A stretch of 64,000 nt of DNA from Humibacter sp. RRB41 (GTDB lineage Bacteria; Actinomycetota; Actinomycetes; Actinomycetales; Microbacteriaceae). The first letter of the stretch is position 1. Each line of letters opens with the position of its first letter. The stretch covers positions 226,675 to 290,674 of the forward strand of contig NZ_JAKWJQ010000005.1 in NCBI RefSeq assembly GCF_022761015.1, written 5' to 3'. This document shows positions 24,237 to 33,318 of the stretch, in pieces. The translations under genes were made by a program, and so were the position numbers. Under the pieces are notes generated by a model. It did no database searches. It was not told the origin of the DNA and was given only the letters and a program-made list of their open reading frames with translations.

Positions 24237-25933
24237 CACACGCTCTCCAGCCCGGAGGCGATGTCGACTTCGAGGCGTGGCTCTGGGAGGGGCCCGGCGG
24301 TGCGGTCGCCGCGCAGGCGCTTGACGACGAGTTCGGCGCTGATCAGGCACATCGGTAGTCCGATGCCCGGAAGGGTGGAGCCGCCGGCGAAGTAGAGGCC
24401 AGCAACCCGGCGGGACGCGTTGCTGCCGCGCAGGAACGCACTCTGCCGCAGAGTATGTGCCGGGCCGAGCGCCGTTCCGCCCCAGGCGTTGAGGTCGTCG
24501 GCGAAGTCTGCGGGGCCGATCGTGCGGCGTACCACCACTCGTTCGGCCAGGTCGGGGATGCCGGCCCAGATGGCGATCTGGGCGATCGCAGTATCCGCCG
24601 TGCGTTCCACAAGTTCGCTTCCGGTCCCCGCGACACCTCCGTGACCGATCGTGGGATCCGCCGGAACCGGAACCAGCACGAACAGGTTCTCCTCGCCGGC
24701 GGGGGCGACGCTGTCATCGGTTGCGCTCGGTCTGCAGACGTAGATCGAGGCGGGGTCCGGGATCGATGCCGGTGCATCGAAGATCGCGCCGAAGTTCGCG
24801 TGCCAGTCCCGCGTGAAGAACAGGGTGTGATGGGCGAGCTCTGGCAGGGCTCCTTGCACCCCCAGTAACACGAGTACCGCGCCGGGACCCGGCGTGCGAT
24901 GCTTCCACCACTTCTGCGGATACGACTGCAGGTTCGGTGGCAGCAACGTCGTCTCGGTGTGGTGCAAGTCTGCCGCGCTGACAACGACGTCGGCGTCAAC
25001 TGTGTGATCGGTGCCGCCGCTCTGGTAGGCAACGCCCCGCACCGCTGCCCGGTGCCGACGGCGAGCGGAACGCTTGGTCGGGCCCGACCGGGTGGTCGGC
25101 GGATCCGTGAGGATGGCGGTGGCGTGGGCTCCAGTGAGGATCTCGACCCCTGCTTCTCGGGCCAGCCGTTCCATGCCGTCGATGATGAGGCGGAAACCGC
25201 CGCGCGGATACAGCACGCCTGCGTCCAGATCGAGGTGGCTCATCAGGTGATAGAGCGCGGGCGTCTTCGACGGCGAGGAGCCCAGGAAGACTGCTGGATA
25301 TCCGAGCACCTGGCGTAGCCGTGGATCATGGAAGGAGGCAGCGATGTATCGTTCGAGACTGGTCGAGAGCAACTTGCTCAGGTGGGGAAGTCGAATCAGG
25401 AGTTCGCGCGAGAACAGTTCGCGTTTGGATTCGAACGATGTGTAGAGGAACCGCTGGAGCGAGAGCCGGTACGCGTCCGCTGCGGAATCCAGGTAGGCAT
25501 CCAATCGGGCACCGGCGCCAGGCTCGGTGCGTTCGAAGAGCGCTCGCACCCTCTCGCGACCGGCCGGGATGTCCATGGTCGCCGAATCGCCAGCGGTGTC
25601 GGGCTCGAAGTAAAGCCGGTACCCGGGGTCGAGGGTGACCAGTTGCAGCTCGTGCGCCACGTCCGTGCCGAGCATGCGATAGAAATGCTCGAACACCTCG
25701 GGCATCAGGTACCATGACGGACCGGTGTCGAACCGGAATCCATCACTCTGCCAGGTGCCGACGCGGCCGCCGACCGTGTCGGAGGTTTCAAGGACGGTCA
25801 CGGCGTCGCCCTCCCTGGCCAAGAGCGCGGCGGTGGCGAGTCCGGCGATGCCCGCTCCAATGATCACAGTGCGCCTGCGGTGTCCGGCCGAGGCGGTGCC
25901 CGAGCCATCATGTTGCGTCTCGTCTGACGGCAT
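24236..25933 (-). CDS. crtI: Phytoene desaturase CrtI
   Basis: A 565-residue FAD enzyme that converts phytoene to lycopene. The dinucleotide-binding GAGIAGLATA starts at about residue 26, and the C-terminal substrate/FAD signature reads GLYFAGGSTLPGIGLPMCLIS. Length and motifs match bacterial CrtI, with an insertion of basic residues near position 295 (TKRSARRRHRA) that may be a species-specific loop. It overlaps crtB by one base and crtYe by three. Confidence 0.93.
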   Translation of the reverse strand: MPSDETQHDGSGTASAGHRRRTVIIGAGIAGLATAALLAREGDAVTVLETSDTVGGRVGTWQSDGFRFDTGPSWYLMPEVFEHFYRMLGTDVAHELQLVTLDPGYRLYFEPDTAGDSATMDIPAGRERVRALFERTEPGAGARLDAYLDSAADAYRLSLQRFLYTSFESKRELFSRELLIRLPHLSKLLSTSLERYIAASFHDPRLRQVLGYPAVFLGSSPSKTPALYHLMSHLDLDAGVLYPRGGFRLIIDGMERLAREAGVEILTGAHATAILTDPPTTRSGPTKRSARRRHRAAVRGVAYQSGGTDHTVDADVVVSAADLHHTETTLLPPNLQSYPQKWWKHRTPGPGAVLVLLGVQGALPELAHHTLFFTRDWHANFGAIFDAPASIPDPASIYVCRPSATDDSVAPAGEENLFVLVPVPADPTIGHGGVAGTGSELVERTADTAIAQIAIWAGIPDLAERVVVRRTIGPADFADDLNAWGGTALGPAHTLRQSAFLRGSNASRRVAGLYFAGGSTLPGIGLPMCLISAELVVKRLRGDRTAGPLPEPRLEVDIASGLESV

Positions 25934-27012
25934 CAGGCGCGGGCTTCACGAGGTCGGCGCCGCATTACCGCCAGGGCGAGGATGCCCGCCTTGCGTCGGT
26001 TCGGCACGCGGACCCTCTGCTGCAAGATGTCGTCGGCCGCCATTGCGCGGAGTTGATCGTTGAGTTCGGCGAAGAGATCGTGCGCTGCGGTCACCGCGGC
26101 GCGGCATCCCCGCGGAAGTTCGGGGATTACGGTCGCGGCTGCAGCGAGGTCGTCGGCGATCTCGTTCACCAGCGATGATTTCGTCTCCTCGGTGAAGGCA
26201 TCGCGTAGATCGAAGTAATCCCGACCCCTGGTGTCGAGATCGTCGGCCAGGTCCCGCAGAAAGTTGACCTTTTGGAATGCCGCGCCGAGTCGTCTTGCTC
26301 CTTCGGTCAGCCGCGCGCGCGTCTGCGGGTCGTGCCTTCGGCCGCTGGTCGAGTCGGTGAGGAAGACCCGGAGGCACATCAGGCCGACGACTTCGGCCGA
26401 GCCGTAGATGTAGGCGTTCAGATCGTCGGCGTCGTAGCCGGTCTTGTCGACATCTTCTCGCATGGACTGGAAGAACGGTGCGGTGAGGTCGTGACGGATG
26501 CCAGCCCGCCGGGCAGTGTGGGCGAACGCATGCACCACGAGGTTGGCGCTGAACCCGGTCGCCATTGCATGCTCGGTCTCTTTCTCCAGTTCGTCGAGCG
26601 CAGCGCGTTGCGCCTGGGGAGCGAGCCCGGCCTGCGCCGCGACGCCATCGACGATCTCATCGGCGATTCGCACAAGGGCGTAGATGGAGGTCACCCCGGT
26701 GCGGTACGCGGGCGAGAGCAGTCGTGTCGTGGCACCGAACGAGGTGGAGTATTCCTTGATGACCTGAGCTGCGCTGTGCTCCGCGGTCTCCGTGTAGAGC
26801 GCCAGTGCGCTCTTGGTGTGATTGGCGCGGGTGGGAACTGGCGTGTCTGCACGGCCGGGATGTGGTGAATGCGAAGACCTCGCGGGCTGCAAGGCCTCTG
26901 CGTACCGTGATGAGTCTGCGGGCCGCGCACGGGCGGTGTGAGAACGGGTGACGTTGTCGCGCCGCTTCGGGGCCGGAAATCCGGGTCTGCGCTCTGACTT
27001 GCCGACCGTCAT
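25933..27012 (-). CDS. crtB: Phytoene synthase CrtB
   Basis: A trans-isoprenyl diphosphate synthase of the squalene/phytoene type that joins two GGPP molecules. The first aspartate-rich motif is ALVRIADEIVDGV (DEIVD), the second is LRDLADDLDTRGRDYF. The frame gives 359 residues, about 60 more than usual, because of a basic, disordered N-terminus; the conserved part begins near YTETAEHSAAQVIKEYSTSF. An internal start nearer residue 60 cannot be excluded, but ATG 27012 overlaps the crtE stop (ATGA), which favours the long form. Confidence 0.9.
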   Translation of the reverse strand: MTVGKSERRPGFPAPKRRDNVTRSHTARARPADSSRYAEALQPARSSHSPHPGRADTPVPTRANHTKSALALYTETAEHSAAQVIKEYSTSFGATTRLLSPAYRTGVTSIYALVRIADEIVDGVAAQAGLAPQAQRAALDELEKETEHAMATGFSANLVVHAFAHTARRAGIRHDLTAPFFQSMREDVDKTGYDADDLNAYIYGSAEVVGLMCLRVFLTDSTSGRRHDPQTRARLTEGARRLGAAFQKVNFLRDLADDLDTRGRDYFDLRDAFTEETKSSLVNEIADDLAAAATVIPELPRGCRAAVTAAHDLFAELNDQLRAMAADDILQQRVRVPNRRKAGILALAVMRRRPREARA

Positions 27013-28127
27013 GATTCTCGCTCCGTCGCGCGCTGCAGGAACTCCTCGAGGAGTTCCTGCACTGTGTCCGGGAGCCGAGGATCACGGGCCAACCTCCGCA
27101 CTTGCCGCTTGTGGCTCTCGATCAGTTCCTCAACTCGGGCTCTCGCGCCCGACCTTTCCAGCAACGCTCGCGCGTCGTCCGCGCCTACGCCCATCAGTCG
27201 GCGTGCGGAACAATCGGCGCCCTCGCTCGCACCCTTGCAAGCGAACGACACCAGCGCGGTCACCTTGCCGTTGGCTAGATCGCCCTCGGCACTCTTGCCC
27301 GTCGTCGCCTCGTCCCCGAAGACCCCGAGAAGGTCGTCTCGCAACTGGAATGCCGAGCCGATCAGTGCCCCGATGTCGGACAGCAGCGCCACGACATCCG
27401 GTTCGGCCTGCGCAAGGACCGCTCCGGCACGCAGCGGTTCGCTGAACGAGTAGTGGGCTGTCTTCGCAGACGCCACGGCGACCGCGTTCTCGAAAGTGGG
27501 ATCAATGATTCCCGCCGTGAGGCCCACATCGCCCTGCTCGCCGGCGGCCGTGACGAACAGTGCATCGTCGAGTGCATCCTGGACTGCGATTCGCAGATGC
27601 TCAGGAAGGCCGGCGTTGTCCACCATGCGGTGCGCGCCGTGGATGAGCAGGTCGCCGGCGAGGATCGCGCACGCTTCGCCCCACCCCTTCGATGTCACAG
27701 CATCCACGCCGCTGTTCCTGGCCTCGGTGGTGAAGCACCCAATCAGATTGGGGCGCCCACGCCGCATAACGTCGCCGTCGATGACGTCGTCGTGCAGCAG
27801 GAAGGCGGTGTGCAGCAACTCGAACGCGGCTGCGACATCCACGACGGAATGCTCGTCAACCGTGCTCTCGCGCGATGAGCCGAACCGTTCCGGTCCACGC
27901 TTCAATGCTCGGTAAGCCCCTACGACAAGAGCCGGGCGGAGCTTCTTTCCGCCACGCGCGGACTGGCTCGCCTCCATCCACAGCAGTTCGAACGGTGCCA
28001 AAGCAGGGGACCGTACACCGAGGCGGCGGGCTCGCTCTCGTTGTTCCGCAAAGTAGGAGACCAGTCGCGCTTCAACGTCACCGGCCAGTTGGCCAGGCAA
28101 CATCATGGTGGGCCCGGCGAGACTCAT
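27009..28127 (-). CDS. crtE: Geranylgeranyl diphosphate synthase CrtE
   Basis: A 372-residue polyprenyl synthase making the C20 precursor. The first aspartate-rich motif is HDDVIDGD (113-117 for DDVID), followed by RRGRPN; the second is QLRDDLLGVFGDEATTGKSA. It heads the operon crtE-crtB-crtI-crtYe-crtYf-crtEb, in which every junction overlaps. A palindrome lies 65-90 bp upstream, next to a -35-like TTGACG on the minus strand, so this is probably the regulated promoter. Confidence 0.92.
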   Translation of the reverse strand: MSLAGPTMMLPGQLAGDVEARLVSYFAEQRERARRLGVRSPALAPFELLWMEASQSARGGKKLRPALVVGAYRALKRGPERFGSSRESTVDEHSVVDVAAAFELLHTAFLLHDDVIDGDVMRRGRPNLIGCFTTEARNSGVDAVTSKGWGEACAILAGDLLIHGAHRMVDNAGLPEHLRIAVQDALDDALFVTAAGEQGDVGLTAGIIDPTFENAVAVASAKTAHYSFSEPLRAGAVLAQAEPDVVALLSDIGALIGSAFQLRDDLLGVFGDEATTGKSAEGDLANGKVTALVSFACKGASEGADCSARRLMGVGADDARALLERSGARARVEELIESHKRQVRRLARDPRLPDTVQELLEEFLQRATERES

Positions 28128-28191
28128 GAGCCCTGACCTAGCCGCAGTGCCGACAGCGCACGACCCAGCATAAACATTGGCCTCCTCGTCA

Positions 28192-28217
28192 ACTATCTAG
28201 CTTATCTAGAAGATAGT
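28192..28217. promoter_or_regulatory. Palindromic operator before crtE
   Basis: Arms ACTATCT (28192-28198) and AGATAGT (28211-28217) surround a 12-base core containing TCTAGA. The block is very AT-rich against its surroundings and abuts a -35-like TTGACG on the minus strand. MarR proteins bind such 20-26 bp inverted repeats. A TTCTAG core recurs upstream of idi/marR and of the second MFS gene. Confidence 0.55.
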
Positions 28218-28319
28218 ACCGTAAGGTAACCACGCCAGGTCAAGGTAGGAGGAAAAGCAATCCAGCGATGCGAACGGCGGGCCATGACCGTTCCGCTGGG
28301 TGTCTGGAAGGCTGACACC

Positions 28320-29639
28320 TCACAAGCTATGGAAGGCCTTCAACGCCTTCCTCCGACTCGCGTCAAGCTCGATGATCTGGTCTCGGGAGCCGCTGTCGGG
28401 CGCCCACCGTTGCACGTACCTGCCGTCGGGATCGAATTTGCGCTGTTGGGTCAGCGGATTGAAGATGCGGAAGTACGGTGCGGCGTCCATTCCACTTCCG
28501 GCGACCCATTGCCAGTTGAACGGGCTGCTGGCCTGGTCGGCGTCGACCAGGGTGTCCCAGAACCACTTTTCTCCGATTCGCCAGTCGTACAACAGGTTTT
28601 TCGTCAGGAATGAGGCGGTGACCATGCGTGCCCTGTTGTGCATGCTGCCCGTCGTCCAAAGCTCGCGCATCCCGGCATCCACGATCGGGAATCCGGTGGT
28701 GCCCGTCCGCCAGGCGTTGAGGATGTCCGGGTCCGGCTCGTCCCACGGGAACGCGTCGAATCTGGAGTCGATATTCGTCCTGACCAGTCCCGTGTGGTGG
28801 TAGAGGGTGTACCAGGCGAATTCGCGCCACCCGAGTTCCGCCAGAAACTTATTGGCCGTTTGCCCGGCCTCTGCCGTGCTATGCCATACCGTGAACGGAC
28901 TGAGCTCGCCCCACCGCAGATGGGGTGACAGGTTCGAGGTGGCGTCTGCTGCGAAGAAGTCTCGACCCTTCGCGTAGGCGCCAACGCCTCCGTCGAGAAA
29001 CCGTGCGAGGGCTGCGATCGCGCCTGCCTCTCCCGGTGCCCACTGAAATCCACCAGACCAGTCGGGCCGGCGAGGCAGCAACGTCCAGGAGCCGAGGTCA
29101 TCGGATCGGGGCTGTCGGGGTGCGGCTGCCAAAGTGCTGGGCACCGGAAAAGGTAGTCGAGGGGTCGGCAGTTCGCGACACGCGCGCCAGTACGCCGAAT
29201 AGACCCGGTACGGGCTACCGGTCTTGGTACTGACAGTCCATGGTTCACGCAGCAGGCTCGCGCCGAAGGAATCTACCTGAACACCGTCGGCCTTCAGCGA
29301 TCGTTTGAGGGATGCGTCGATCGTGCGCTCCGCTTCGCCGTAACGCCGGTTCCAGAACACCCTGTCGACTCCGGCCTCGGTCACCACATCGCCCAGAACG
29401 CTCTCCGCGCGACCTCGACGCAGCGTCAGCGGCACCCCGTAGCGTGCTAGCGACTGCCGCAGGGCGGCGAGGCTGTGATGCAGCCACCATCTCGCGGCTC
29501 CGCCCGACCGGCGCAGGCTCGGCGTCTCCTCGTCGAGGACGTAGAGGCAGATCAGTCCTTCCGGGTCAGCGGCCGCTTGATATAGAGCGGGGTGATCGGC
29601 CAGACGCAGGTCGTCGCGAATCCAGACCAGGCTGGTCAC
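28320..29639 (-). CDS. phr: Deoxyribodipyrimidine photolyase
   Basis: A 439-residue cryptochrome/photolyase-family flavoprotein that repairs pyrimidine dimers with blue light. The N-terminal antenna domain starts SLVWIRDDLRLADHPAL. The FAD-binding C-terminal domain shows TGFPIVDAGMRELWTTGSMH, NRARMVTASFLTKNLL and DWRIGEKWFWDTLVDAD (tryptophan chain and FAD contacts). It is transcribed in the same direction as the crt operon, about 190 bp upstream of crtE, a common pairing of light protection and photorepair. Confidence 0.93.
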   Translation of the reverse strand: MTSLVWIRDDLRLADHPALYQAAADPEGLICLYVLDEETPSLRRSGGAARWWLHHSLAALRQSLARYGVPLTLRRGRAESVLGDVVTEAGVDRVFWNRRYGEAERTIDASLKRSLKADGVQVDSFGASLLREPWTVSTKTGSPYRVYSAYWRACRELPTPRLPFPVPSTLAAAPRQPRSDDLGSWTLLPRRPDWSGGFQWAPGEAGAIAALARFLDGGVGAYAKGRDFFAADATSNLSPHLRWGELSPFTVWHSTAEAGQTANKFLAELGWREFAWYTLYHHTGLVRTNIDSRFDAFPWDEPDPDILNAWRTGTTGFPIVDAGMRELWTTGSMHNRARMVTASFLTKNLLYDWRIGEKWFWDTLVDADQASSPFNWQWVAGSGMDAAPYFRIFNPLTQQRKFDPDGRYVQRWAPDSGSRDQIIELDASRRKALKAFHSL

Positions 29640-29667
29640 GAGAGGTTCCCATCCTCGCTCGGTCGGA

Positions 29668-29793
29668 TCATGTCAGCGACGGATTTGCGTCCACGGGCGA
29701 TTCGCCTTGCACCTCGTGCCCGGCGTTCAGAAGTTCGGGTACGAGCCGCCCCCCGATGTAGCCGGTAGCACCTCTGACCAGTACGCGCATCAT
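29668..29793 (-). pseudogene. N-terminal remnant of an NAD(P)-binding SDR/NmrA-type protein
   Basis: Only 41 residues remain: MMRVLVRGATGYIGGRLVPE and LLNAGHEVQG, the first beta-alpha-beta unit of a Rossmann fold with GATGYIGG. The frame then stops. Its ATG overlaps the stop of the hydrolase gene, which shows that it was once a coupled operon gene before a deletion removed the rest. Confidence 0.75.
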
Positions 29794-30758
29794 CGCCCCT
29801 GTTCCATCTCGGAAAGCCCGTTGATGAAGTGCTCGCTCGCCGCGGCGATGAGCTTTCGTGCCTGGTCGTTGCTGATGGTGGCGGAATTGTCTCCAGGTTG
29901 CGGGCCGTAGCTGCCGAACTGCGCGTGCGACACTCCGGCGAGGATCGTGAAACGTGTGTCGGGCGGCAGATCGTCGCGGGATGCCTGAATCTTCTGCGGA
30001 GTCGCCAGCCCGTCGCGGGTTCCCGAGATGGATTCCACAGGGACGGATAGTGAGCGGCTCAGGTCGTTGGCCGGATATGACGCGTAGAAGAGCAGCCCGA
30101 TCGAGGGCGAACGGGCGTCGTGCTGGGCGTTGTGCGCCTGGATTGCGGCGACCGTTCCACCCAGGGAATGGCCGCCTACCACCCAACCGGCCACCTGCGG
30201 GTGTGCATTGCGCGCCGCATCGAACGCGTTCAACGCCAGGAATGCGATCCCCAACGGTTGTTTAGCGATGACGACTGGATGCCCTTCCGTGGCCAGCGGG
30301 CGAAGCACGGCGGCGTACGCGCGAGCGTCGACCAATGCCCCGGGCTGGAAGAATACCCCGACCTCATCGTGAGTGCCCTGCGGTGTCATTTCGATCTGGG
30401 TGGGCGTGTCGGCCACGAGAACCTGTGCGTCGGAGTGCATCGCGGCGAGGGCGGGCTGGACCGCGGGGTAGGGTCGAAGCCACCCGATCAATGTCAGCCA
30501 TCCAACGCCCAGGATCACGACGCCGAACCGCACGACAATCCGCCATCCGCGTCGGCGAGCACGGCGCCGAAGATTGAGCCACAGCGCAAGGGCAGAGACC
30601 ACGACCGTGAGCGCAAGAAGTGCGGGGTAGGCCGGGTTCGCGTGTAGCAAACCGTCCCAGCTGCTTACGCTGACCCACAGCACGACGACGAGACCCCCTG
30701 ACGCGACCACGACGCCCATCCAGGCGGCGACGTCCCGGCGGACGGAAAGTTCAGTCAT
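29790..30758 (-). CDS. Membrane-anchored alpha/beta hydrolase
   Basis: A 322-residue protein with three N-terminal hydrophobic helices (about residues 12-90) and an alpha/beta hydrolase domain outside. The nucleophile elbow is GGHSLGGTVA, the acid is probably in SGTRDGLATP and the histidine in AGVSHAQFGSYGP. Substrate is unknown; esters or lipids are likely. I start at ATG 30758 because GGAGGA lies nine bases upstream; two upstream in-frame starts lack proper spacing. It overlaps the mmpL remnant on one side and the NmrA remnant on the other. Confidence 0.8.
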   Translation of the reverse strand: MTELSVRRDVAAWMGVVVASGGLVVVLWVSVSSWDGLLHANPAYPALLALTVVVSALALWLNLRRRARRRGWRIVVRFGVVILGVGWLTLIGWLRPYPAVQPALAAMHSDAQVLVADTPTQIEMTPQGTHDEVGVFFQPGALVDARAYAAVLRPLATEGHPVVIAKQPLGIAFLALNAFDAARNAHPQVAGWVVGGHSLGGTVAAIQAHNAQHDARSPSIGLLFYASYPANDLSRSLSVPVESISGTRDGLATPQKIQASRDDLPPDTRFTILAGVSHAQFGSYGPQPGDNSATISNDQARKLIAAASEHFINGLSEMEQGR

Positions 30759-30888
30759 GGTCGTCATTCCTCCGAGCCCACCCCGCAAGGCCGAGCCAGA
30801 CCACGATGAGAACCGCCGGCAGCACGACTCGCAGCCAGCGCGGCACCCTGGTGACGTTCGTGGTGGTACTCGACCTGGGTTCGGACAT
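30751..30888 (-). pseudogene. N-terminal remnant of an MMPL-family transporter gene
   Basis: A 45-residue frame, with the core VPRWLRVVLPAVLIVVWLGL, ending in a charged ARRNDDHD. This matches the first transmembrane helix region of MMPL exporters, whose intact form is about 700 residues. In Corynebacterium glutamicum the crt operon includes an mmpL-type gene, so a decayed copy in this neighbourhood makes sense. The match is short; a genuine 45-residue membrane peptide is the alternative. Confidence 0.5.
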
Positions 30889-30974
30889 CCTTGCCGTCTC
30901 TTTCTGGTGATCGTTGTCTGTACTGCGTCAACCGGTGGCCGGGCATATCGGATGCTGTGTGCCCGGTCCGCGGG

Positions 30975-32651
30975 TCAGGTGGCGTGTTTCGCTGCGCTGG
31001 GTCGCCGGTTCGTCTCCGTCGCCGCGTCGGAGCGGTCGGATACGTCAGCGTCATTCCCTCGGTCTTCTCCCGAGGCCGCGTTACTGTTGCCGAGTCGGAA
31101 GGTGGCGGCCAGGCCGATGACGAGAAATCCGGCGGCCGTGAACGCGGCGTAGCGCGTTCCGTCGCTGAATGCTTCTGCCGCGAGGTCGCCGACTTCTTCG
31201 TTCTTCTGCTTCAGCACCGGGATCGCAGATCCGGCGCTGACAACTACCGAGTCCGAGACCTGCTGACGTGCCGCTGATGGCAAAGAGGTCTGATCGGCCA
31301 GGAGTGCGTTGAGCGCCGCTCCGCTCGAGGTGAAGAGAACGGTGCCGAGGATGGCGATGCCGAGCGCTGAACCGATCTGACGTGCCGTGCTCTGAGTTCC
31401 GGAGCCCTGACCGCTGAGTTCGACCGGGACATCCTTGAGAACCACACCGGTGAGTTGGGCGGTCGCGAAACCCAGCCCGATTCCGTAGACGAAAAGGAAC
31501 GGAATGACGGTCAGCCATGTCGAGGAGGAGCTGATCGTGAACCCCAGTCCTGCCACGCCGAGGACTTCGGCCGCGATGCCCACCCGCACAAGAGTGATCG
31601 GTGTGATGCGGTTGCCGAACACTCCGGAGAGGCCGCTGGCGACGAAGGATCCCACAGCCAAGGCGAGTAGCACGAATCCGGTCTGCAGTGCGTTGTAGCC
31701 GATCACGTTCTGGAGCCACAGCGGTAGGGAGAGGACGATGCCGAATTCGCCAAGGGAGACGATCATCGCGGCGATGTTTCCGTTGCGGAACGAGGTGATC
31801 GAGAACAGCGAGAACTCGAGCAGCGTCGACTTGCCGAGGCGACGCCGGCGCATGCCCCACCACACGAACGCGAATCCAGACAGAATCGCAATCGCGAAGG
31901 CGATCGGGATGGGAGAGAGGGTGAAGGGCCACCTCCATCCGCCGAGTGAGGGAACGCCACTCGACGTCGTCGTCCACCAGCCATAGGAACGGCCCTCGAT
32001 GAGGCCGAACACGAGTGCGGCGCTGGCGATCACGGACAAAACTGCACCACCGAGATCGACACTTCGAGCCAGTCCTGGCGCCTTGGATTCTTTGACGACG
32101 GCAAGAACGCCGATGATGATGGCGATGCCGAGGGGCACGTTGATTCCGAACGCCCACCGCCATGAGAAGTAGGTGGTGAGCCATCCTCCGAGCAGTGGTC
32201 CAACCGCCACCATCCCGCCGATCGTGGAGCCCCACACCGCGAACGCGATGCCCCGCTCCTTGCCGCGGAACGTGGCGTTGATCAACGAAAGGGTTGTGGG
32301 CAACACCATTGCACCGCCCACGCCCTGCACGACACGGGCGGCGATCAGAAGGTCGCCGGTGGGCGCTAGTGCCGCCAGAACGGATGCCAGCACGAAAACG
32401 CTTACTCCGAGGAGTAGCAAGAGTCGGCGACCATAACGGTCCGCAACTGCACCGAAGACCAGGAGCAGGGCGGCGAAGACCAAGGTGTAGCTCTCCTGCA
32501 CCCATTGAACCTGGGTGGAGCTAATCTTGAGGTCCCGCACGATCGAAGGGATCGCCACGTTCACGATCGTCGAGTCGACGATGATTATGGCGACGGCGAT
32601 GCTGATGAAGACCAGGCTGATCCAACGCCTGCGAGGCGCGACATCAGTCAT
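30975..32651 (-). CDS. DHA2-type MFS drug/export transporter
   Basis: A 558-residue major facilitator with about 14 helices. Marks of the DHA2 group are DSTIVNVAIPSIVRDL in helix 1, the loop motif ADRYGRRLLLLLG, and ARVVQGVGGAMVLPTTLSLI (motif C region). The final 50 residues are a hydrophilic, charged tail. It overlaps idi by four bases (ATGA), so both are made from the idi promoter region. It could export a carotenoid-related or toxic compound, but no substrate can be assigned. Confidence 0.88.
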   Translation of the reverse strand: MTDVAPRRRWISLVFISIAVAIIIVDSTIVNVAIPSIVRDLKISSTQVQWVQESYTLVFAALLLVFGAVADRYGRRLLLLLGVSVFVLASVLAALAPTGDLLIAARVVQGVGGAMVLPTTLSLINATFRGKERGIAFAVWGSTIGGMVAVGPLLGGWLTTYFSWRWAFGINVPLGIAIIIGVLAVVKESKAPGLARSVDLGGAVLSVIASAALVFGLIEGRSYGWWTTTSSGVPSLGGWRWPFTLSPIPIAFAIAILSGFAFVWWGMRRRRLGKSTLLEFSLFSITSFRNGNIAAMIVSLGEFGIVLSLPLWLQNVIGYNALQTGFVLLALAVGSFVASGLSGVFGNRITPITLVRVGIAAEVLGVAGLGFTISSSSTWLTVIPFLFVYGIGLGFATAQLTGVVLKDVPVELSGQGSGTQSTARQIGSALGIAILGTVLFTSSGAALNALLADQTSLPSAARQQVSDSVVVSAGSAIPVLKQKNEEVGDLAAEAFSDGTRYAAFTAAGFLVIGLAATFRLGNSNAASGEDRGNDADVSDRSDAATETNRRPSAAKHAT

Positions 32652-33238
32652 CGGAGACGCAGCCCTTCGTCATCCTCATCGTCGGCATCCCATCGGCTTG
32701 AGCCGCTGCCGCCGAGCAACGGCATCATTTCTGCTTGCCGTACGAGCCAGGGGCTGAACACGCTAGGGGTCCGCCGTATCGCCTCGCCCAGGTCAGAGGG
32801 TTCGACCCAGACGTGTTCCATCACCTCGTCGAGGTTGGTCCGAACTGTGCTGGCTGCCAAGGCGAAATAAACGGGGCAGATTTCGTTCTCCATGATTCCG
32901 GAGGCGTCGATGGCTTGATACCGGAACACCGGCAAGACGATTTCCAGGTTCACCAGGACCAGGCCAAGCTCGTGCTGCGCGTGCCGGCGCACCGCGTCGA
33001 CCAAAGACTCCTCTGGGCGCGGGTGTCCGCATAAGGAATTGGACCATACCCCTGGCCAGGTGCGCTTGTGCAGTGATCGCCGGGCGATGAGGACCCGGCC
33101 TATGCCGTCGAGCACGTAGCACGAGAACGCCAGGTGCAACGGTGTTTCGGCGCTGTGCACGCTGCTTTTCGGTGCGGCACCGATGGGTTCGCCCGTCTCA
33201 TCCAGCAACACGACATCGTCTTCCCCGTTCTCTCCCAC
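32648..33238 (-). CDS. idi: Isopentenyl-diphosphate delta-isomerase, type 1
   Basis: A Nudix-fold enzyme of about 196 residues that interconverts IPP and DMAPP, feeding both chain elongation and the C50 elongase. The catalytic cysteine is in WSNSLCGHPRPEES and the catalytic glutamate in MENEICPVYFA. I prefer GTG 33238 (VGENGEDD); the open frame reaches a TTG at 33277 but that adds an unmatched segment and leaves too little room for two promoters. The C-terminus is unusually acidic (DADDEDDEG). It is divergent from the MarR gene. Confidence 0.85.
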   Translation of the reverse strand: MGENGEDDVVLLDETGEPIGAAPKSSVHSAETPLHLAFSCYVLDGIGRVLIARRSLHKRTWPGVWSNSLCGHPRPEESLVDAVRRHAQHELGLVLVNLEIVLPVFRYQAIDASGIMENEICPVYFALAASTVRTNLDEVMEHVWVEPSDLGEAIRRTPSVFSPWLVRQAEMMPLLGGSGSSRWDADDEDDEGLRLR

Positions 33239-33277
33239 TGGCCCAGCATTCCAGCATTTAGCGAGCTTGGCAAACAA

Positions 33278-33312
33278 CTAGAAAAGCGAGCAATAAGTCT
33301 CAGGCTTACAAT
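33278..33312. promoter_or_regulatory. idi/marR divergent promoter with TTCTAG element
   Basis: CTAGAA (33278-33283; TTCTAG on the minus strand) lies midway between the two starts. A TACAAT hexamer at 33307-33312 sits six bases before the MarR ATG, which fits the -10 box of a leaderless transcript. The TTCTAG element matches the cores of the palindromes at 28192 and 36580. Confidence 0.45.
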
Positions 33313-33318
33313 TCAGCC

